Shown here: positions 14,355-18,883 of the stretch, one piece after another
Position numbering within the stretch: position 1 is the stretch's first letter
Layout: every line of letters begins with the position of its first letter
From: Kiritimatiellia bacterium
GTDB taxonomy: Bacteria > Verrucomicrobiota > Kiritimatiellia > UBA8416
DNA length: 18,883 bases
Reading direction: 5' to 3'
Assembly (NCBI GenBank): GCA_007126175.1
Contig: SLBU01000012.1
Location: forward strand, 1 to 18,883
Notes under the pieces: generated by a model
Told to the model about the DNA's origin: nothing
What the model saw: only the letters and a program-made list of their open reading frames with translations
Databases searched by the model: none
Made by a program: the position numbers and the translations under genes

Positions 14355-15350
14355 ATGCGCCCACATGGTTTCCAGATTGTTTTTTTGGTAATGGCGACCG
14401 TACTGCTCAGTGCATGCAGCCAGCGCCCCGAGGGGCATACTGCGGCTCCCGAGGATATCACCCATACGGTCCAGGAGCATGGTGTTACGGTGACTTTGAC
14501 CCTCTCGCCAGGCACGGTCGACCCGCGAGAAGATGCACTCCTGACGATCCAGACACGTTACCCCTCCGGATTGCACATCGACTTTCCGGAGCCTGCTGGC
14601 GCACTCGAAGGGTTCGCGGTCGCCGCCGTCCTATCCCCACCCGACACACGCGACGCCGCCGGCTACCGCAGCCGCGAAACCGTCCTGCGACTCACCCCCA
14701 CCCCCGGCAGCAGCTATCGCATCGCCCCCATGCTTTTCAGCATCACGCCCGGCACCGAAGCAAATGGCGCAACCCTCTACCTGATTACGCCCGCCATCCG
14801 CCCGCCCGTGCAACGGACCCCGGTTGCACCCGATACCGCCACACTCACAACCCAGCCCGAACCACTCTATATCCCACCGACCCCCACCGAAATCACACGA
14901 TGGGTTCTCCTCGCTGCGCTGGTGCTTGTCGTGCTCGCGGCCATGTACGGCATCGGACGCAAACTGCGCCGCCGTATCAAGATCATGATGATGTCGCCCA
15001 CCGAGCGTGCACGCTACGAATTGGAACGCCTCCTCGCACAAGACCTCCCCGGCAAAGGCCTGTTCAAGGAATTTTACTTCGCCATTACCGGTATCGTCCG
15101 GACCTATATCGAACGCCGTCATGGCATCCGCGCGCCCGAGTTAACAACCCCAGAATTTCTGGAAGCCGCAGCCAATCGCACAGAATTCGAGCCAGCCGTC
15201 GTGGAACGGCTCCGGCTCTTCCTGGAATCGGCCGACCTTGTCAAATTTGCCGCCTGGACCCCCACACAGCATGCCATCCAGGACACGATCGAAACGGCTC
15301 AAGCGTACATTGCCGAAGATGAACCCGCCAGCACCGAAGGGAGGAACTGA
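14355..15350 (+). CDS. Short BatD-like membrane lipoprotein
   Basis: This is a 331-aa protein. A lipoprotein signal peptide ends in LLSA-C21, so it should be lipid-anchored outside the inner membrane. Residues about 36-170 form an extracytoplasmic beta-rich region, with a Pro/Thr-rich linker before one membrane segment (about 183-199, VLLAALVLVVLAAMYGI). The cytoplasmic C-terminus (about 214-318) is helical (SPTERARYELERLLAQ, EFYFAITGIVRTYIERRHGI, LFLESADLVKFAAW) and resembles the cytoplasmic end of BatD/DUF4381-type proteins. It is shorter than typical BatD (often 500-600 aa), lacking part of the periplasmic region. GAGG lies seven bases before the ATG. Its place between DUF58 and batA supports the call. 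Confidence 0.65.
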   Translation: MRPHGFQIVFLVMATVLLSACSQRPEGHTAAPEDITHTVQEHGVTVTLTLSPGTVDPREDALLTIQTRYPSGLHIDFPEPAGALEGFAVAAVLSPPDTRDAAGYRSRETVLRLTPTPGSSYRIAPMLFSITPGTEANGATLYLITPAIRPPVQRTPVAPDTATLTTQPEPLYIPPTPTEITRWVLLAALVLVVLAAMYGIGRKLRRRIKIMMMSPTERARYELERLLAQDLPGKGLFKEFYFAITGIVRTYIERRHGIRAPELTTPEFLEAAANRTEFEPAVVERLRLFLESADLVKFAAWTPTQHAIQDTIETAQAYIAEDEPASTEGRN

Positions 15351-15351
15351 C

Positions 15352-16398
15352 ATGCAGTTTGCCCATCCCGTATGGCTATGGCTCCTGCTGCCCGCCGCCC
15401 TCGCCTGCTGGCGCGTGCTGGGCACGCGTCAACGCAAAGGGATCCCCTATGCCCCAATCATTTCATTCCCCCGCAACCAGCGCTCCTGGCGCATCTTGCT
15501 GTACCGTGCTGCACCCTGGCTCTATCCTCCGATATTGCTCCTGCTCATTGTTGCCATGGCACGCCCACGGCGCAACCTCTCCTCGTTCCGGCGCGAATCC
15601 AACGCCATCTCCATTATGGTCGTAGTCGATGTATCCGGATCCATGGAGGCCCTCGATCTCTCCCGCCAAACCCGTGACGGCATCGAATACCTCACCCGGC
15701 TCGATATCGTCAAAGAAGTATTTCGCGATTTTATTGCAGATCGTCCCGACGACCTGATCGGATTACTATCATTCGGCGGCTATGCCAGCGTGCTGGCTCC
15801 CCTCACGCTCGATCACAATGCCCTGGTACAGATTCTCGATGGCCTCGAAATCCCCCCGCCCATCCAGGATCCATCTTCGGGCGCCGTCATCAATGAAGAT
15901 GAACGCATGACGGCCATTGGCGATGCCCTCGCGCTGGCCAGTGCCCGGCTGCGCGAGGCCGAAACCGAATCCCGCATCATCGTCCTGCTCAGCGACGGCC
16001 TCAACAATGCCGGAATCCTGGAACCCATACAAGCCGCCCGCATCGCCCAGCAATTGGGCGTGCGCGTCTACACGATCGGCGTCGGCACGACCGGGTATGC
16101 CCCCGTGCGCATTACCGATGCATCCGGACGTCAAGCCATCCGCCAAGCCTTTATTGAAATCGATGAAAACGCCCTGCGGGGTGTCGCCGAACTTACTGGC
16201 GGGCTGTACTTCAATACCCGCGACGAAGAGGGGCTGAACCGAGCCTTACTGGCCATCAACGAGCTCGAAACCACCCCCGTGCAACAGCAGATCCTGGAAC
16301 GCTTTCAGGAGCAATATCGAGGCTTGCTCCTCACTGCCACCCTGTTGTTAGGGGCTACGGTTCTCATCCATGCAACGGCAAGACAAAGGATTTTGTAA
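15352..16398 (+). CDS. batA: BatA-like VWA membrane protein
   Basis: This 348-aa protein is anchored by N-terminal membrane segments (about residues 4-20 and 54-70, PWLYPPILLLLIVAMARPRR) and a C-terminal one (about 323-341), with the VWA domain between. The metal-binding site is complete: D93xS95xS97 (DVSGSM), T187 in MTAIGDAL, and D215 in LLSDG. Bat proteins (named for Bacteroides aerotolerance) form a membrane complex linked to envelope or oxidative stress survival; their exact activity is unsettled. GGGAGG precedes the ATG at 15352, one base after the preceding stop. It is 3 bases from the next gene. Confidence 0.93.
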   Translation: MQFAHPVWLWLLLPAALACWRVLGTRQRKGIPYAPIISFPRNQRSWRILLYRAAPWLYPPILLLLIVAMARPRRNLSSFRRESNAISIMVVVDVSGSMEALDLSRQTRDGIEYLTRLDIVKEVFRDFIADRPDDLIGLLSFGGYASVLAPLTLDHNALVQILDGLEIPPPIQDPSSGAVINEDERMTAIGDALALASARLREAETESRIIVLLSDGLNNAGILEPIQAARIAQQLGVRVYTIGVGTTGYAPVRITDASGRQAIRQAFIEIDENALRGVAELTGGLYFNTRDEEGLNRALLAINELETTPVQQQILERFQEQYRGLLLTATLLLGATVLIHATARQRIL

Positions 16399-16401
16399 AC
16401 C

Positions 16402-18883
16402 ATGAGATTTACCTTTGCATACCCTTGGATCTTGTATCTACTCTGGAGCGTCCCGCTCTGGGGGATACTGCTCTATCACCTGCGGCAACGTCGCAACAAC
16501 AAACGCACTGCGTTTACCGGCAAAACCCTGGCCCCCAAACTGCTGCCTGCCGACAATCCCCTCCCGGCGCGTATCCAAATCGTCGCCACCCTCGTCGCCA
16601 TCACGCTCCTGCTCATTGCGGCAGCCGGCCCGCGCAGCACACAGCGCCGCGAACAGGAAGTCGCCGTGCGCGGACGCGACATCGTCCTGCTTATCGATGT
16701 CTCGCGCTCGATGCTGGCCAATGATGTCCACCCCTCGCGACTCGTACGCGCCAAAGCCGACATGCTCGATATCCTCGATGAACTACGCCCTGGCGACAGA
16801 GTCGCACTCGTGGCCTTCCGTAATCGCGCCACCCGGATCACCCCCTTCACGACGGATCAGCGATTTCTGCGCCAAACCATTGCAGGACTATCCATCCATA
16901 GCGCACCGGCAGGCGAAACCGACATCGCTGCTGCCATCAAAATGGCACACGCGATCTTCGATGATGATAGCCCGGCACACAAGGCCGTCATCATGATCTC
17001 CGATGGCGAAGACCTCGCCAGCGAAGCCCTTGACGCCGCCCAGGCTGCCGGACAAGCGCGCATTCCCTTTTTTACCGTGGGTCTCGGTAGCCGCGCAGGC
17101 AGCACCATCCCCGATCCCGATACCCCCCGCGGTGTATTTCTACACGAGGGCGAACCCGTCATCACGCGGCTCGAGGAAACGCCGCTCGTCACCCTGGCAC
17201 GACTGACCGGGGGTACCTATGTCCCGGTGGAAACCGCCAGCATAGGTGCCGTGACCCTCGGACAGCGCATCCGCGAGCAATTGCGCGCCGTCGAAGTGCA
17301 GGCGTACGCCACCATCGAAGCCGGCGACCACGCCGAACTCTTTGCCTACTTCCTTTTCCCCGCCATCCTCCTGCTCATGCTGGCCGGTGCCTTGAGCCAG
17401 GGGCAATGGCGCACTGCCAGCCGACGGCTGGCACTGCTCGCGCTGCTACTTGCCTCCAGCCGCACGGCCGCTGCCGATGCCCCCCCCGAAAGCAGTGCTG
17501 CCCCACAACAACCGCACCGGGCAATCGCGCGCGAAGCCCAGCGCCTGCATCGCGAAGGGGCCTATCGCGAAGCCGCCGCACGCTATAAAGAGGCCGCCGC
17601 CCAACCCGATATTCCTGGTAACGCCAGGGATCGCTATCGCTACAATGCCGCCATTGCGGCCTTGCAAGGAGGCGACCACGAAACCGCCACAACCCTACTA
17701 GACGGGCTCCCTCCCATTCATCAAGCCCACCTGGCACGTGCCCTCACCCAATTCAAAAGCGGGGCGCTCGCGGCCGATGGTTCCGCCGAGGGATATCGTC
17801 GACGCCTCGAACAGTGGGAAGAAGCCGCACGCCTCCTCCAGCGGGCCTGGCAGCAGGCCGGTGCCCCCGAAGTCGAGCAGGATTTCCAAACCCTCGACAG
17901 CATGCTTCCTACCGCGGAACGCGAGGCCAATATGGCCGAAATCCTCGAGCGCTATGCCGATGAGCCTCCCGGCGCCATGGCCTGGCAAATGCTCCAGGAC
18001 CAGCGCCGCCAGCAACAAGACACAGATGCCACCCCATTGCCGCCTGTCGGCCCCGACCGCCTGCAACACTTCGAAGCCCTCGCGCGCCAGCGTAAGGAGC
18101 TCGCCGAACAATATCTGGCCTTATCCCATAACCTGCAGGCTGCCGGTGCGCCACAGGACAGCCTCCAGATGCTGCGCAGCCAGCAGCAAGACGTTGCCCA
18201 ACAAGCCGAAAGCCTGCGCGACCTCGTCACCCCGGACCCCGCCCCCCCCGCCGAACTTGGCCACCCCCTCTACCATACCTGGCGCGCTGTCGGATCACCC
18301 GAATCATTACTGTCCGAATCCCTCCGCCAACAAGAATGGCTGCAGGATATCGCGGCAGGAAATGCCACACAACAACTGCCTGTACCACCTGCCTCCCTGC
18401 AATCCGAAGCCGGTGCACTGACAGACCTCTTCGCCGAGCGCTTCCAGCCCCCCCCCGACACCGAACCAGAAACAATCGAACAAATCCAAACCCTCACCGA
18501 AGAAGCAGCCAGACTCCAGCGACTCGCCGCCGAAATGCTCGCGCTCAATGATCAAGCGGGGGCACGCCCCGTACAGCAGGAGGCCATCGAAGCCCTGCGC
18601 AGACTCTCAGCGCTCATGCCCGAGCCCCCCCCCGAAGAAGGCGAACAACAGCAAGACGAAGAGCCCGACCCCGAGCCACCGGAACCCCCCGATGGCGAAC
18701 CCGACCAAGATCCCGGCGAAGACTCCGATATGGCACCACCCCCGCCGCCCGACGATCCCGAGCAAGATGACGAAGAACCCGAGGATACCCCGCCCGAAGA
18801 ACCCGAGGAGGATCCCGAGGAGGACACCTTCGACCTGGATGCAATGCTCGAACAAGTCGAACAACGTGCCCAGGAATATCAAG
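16402..18883 (+). CDS. batB: BatB-BatC-like fusion: VWA membrane protein with TPR and acidic Pro-rich tail (cut at right edge)
   Basis: 827 codons are visible and the frame is open at the window end. Residues 1-330 are BatB-like: membrane segments at about 5-24 and 58-75, a VWA domain with D99xS101xS103 (DVSRS), T173 and D201 (MISDGED), and a segment at about 316-331. A second hydrophobic stretch at 342-353 followed by TAAADA looks like a relic signal peptide, after which residues about 374-433 form TPR-like helices (AIAREAQRLHREGAYREAAARYKEAA), as in BatC. Residues about 440-735 are Gln/Glu/Ala-rich helical, probably coiled coil. From about 740 the sequence is an acidic Pro/Glu/Asp tail ending with a helical segment (LDAMLEQVEQRAQEYQ). 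The simplest reading is a batB-batC gene fusion with an added C-terminal extension. No frameshift was found on reading the frame through. Confidence 0.9.
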   Translation, partial: MRFTFAYPWILYLLWSVPLWGILLYHLRQRRNNKRTAFTGKTLAPKLLPADNPLPARIQIVATLVAITLLLIAAAGPRSTQRREQEVAVRGRDIVLLIDVSRSMLANDVHPSRLVRAKADMLDILDELRPGDRVALVAFRNRATRITPFTTDQRFLRQTIAGLSIHSAPAGETDIAAAIKMAHAIFDDDSPAHKAVIMISDGEDLASEALDAAQAAGQARIPFFTVGLGSRAGSTIPDPDTPRGVFLHEGEPVITRLEETPLVTLARLTGGTYVPVETASIGAVTLGQRIREQLRAVEVQAYATIEAGDHAELFAYFLFPAILLLMLAGALSQGQWRTASRRLALLALLLASSRTAAADAPPESSAAPQQPHRAIAREAQRLHREGAYREAAARYKEAAAQPDIPGNARDRYRYNAAIAALQGGDHETATTLLDGLPPIHQAHLARALTQFKSGALAADGSAEGYRRRLEQWEEAARLLQRAWQQAGAPEVEQDFQTLDSMLPTAEREANMAEILERYADEPPGAMAWQMLQDQRRQQQDTDATPLPPVGPDRLQHFEALARQRKELAEQYLALSHNLQAAGAPQDSLQMLRSQQQDVAQQAESLRDLVTPDPAPPAELGHPLYHTWRAVGSPESLLSESLRQQEWLQDIAAGNATQQLPVPPASLQSEAGALTDLFAERFQPPPDTEPETIEQIQTLTEEAARLQRLAAEMLALNDQAGARPVQQEAIEALRRLSALMPEPPPEEGEQQQDEEPDPEPPEPPDGEPDQDPGEDSDMAPPPPPDDPEQDDEEPEDTPPEEPEEDPEEDTFDLDAMLEQVEQRAQEYQ

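Noticed and set aside
18552..18882. Ser/Gly-rich leftward ORFs at the right edge
   Set aside because: Antisense artefact of the Pro/Glu/Asp-rich tail of the BatB-like gene.

Overview
The window reads as a chromosomal segment of a Gram-negative bacterium, most likely from the PVC group (Verrucomicrobiota, Kiritimatiellota or Lentisphaerota). This is an inference from gene content: a secreted FAD oxidoreductase beside a GH29 fucosidase, a zinc-ribbon bactofilin, and a complete MoxR/DUF58/Bat operon with C-rich codon use. No rRNA, tRNA, CRISPR array, transposase or phage gene was seen.

Everything left of about 8.75 kb is read leftward and everything right of about 8.99 kb is read rightward, so 8753-8985 is a divergent promoter region. 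Leftmost (1-3966) are two secreted enzymes: an FAD-dependent oxidoreductase and a GH29 alpha-L-fucosidase. The fucosidase is preceded by a 58-codon ORF whose stop overlaps its start.

The most interesting part is 4.1-8.8 kb. A soluble histidine kinase and an NtrC-type sigma-54 activator overlap by 20 bases. Downstream on the same strand, a well-matched sigma-54 (-24/-12) promoter at 6039-6054 lies just ahead of an operon of a 46-aa strongly basic protein, an Rnk homologue and a protein joining a universal-stress-like part to a nitrogen-PTS-type EIIA domain. The intercistronic RNA ahead of rnk can fold into nested hairpins. An exact 19-base direct repeat lies on each side of the block. My reading, an inference, is a self-contained two-component/sigma-54 switch whose output acts on RNA polymerase (Rnk), PTS/stress signalling and perhaps the ribosome or nucleic acid.

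To the right come argC, two bactofilins (the second with a zinc ribbon) and parB with no parA beside it. Then follows a tightly spaced operon: MoxR ATPase, DUF58 protein, a short BatD-like lipoprotein, BatA, and a large BatB-BatC-like fusion that runs off the right edge. This operon would build a membrane-anchored von Willebrand A/TPR complex served by a MoxR AAA+ ATPase.
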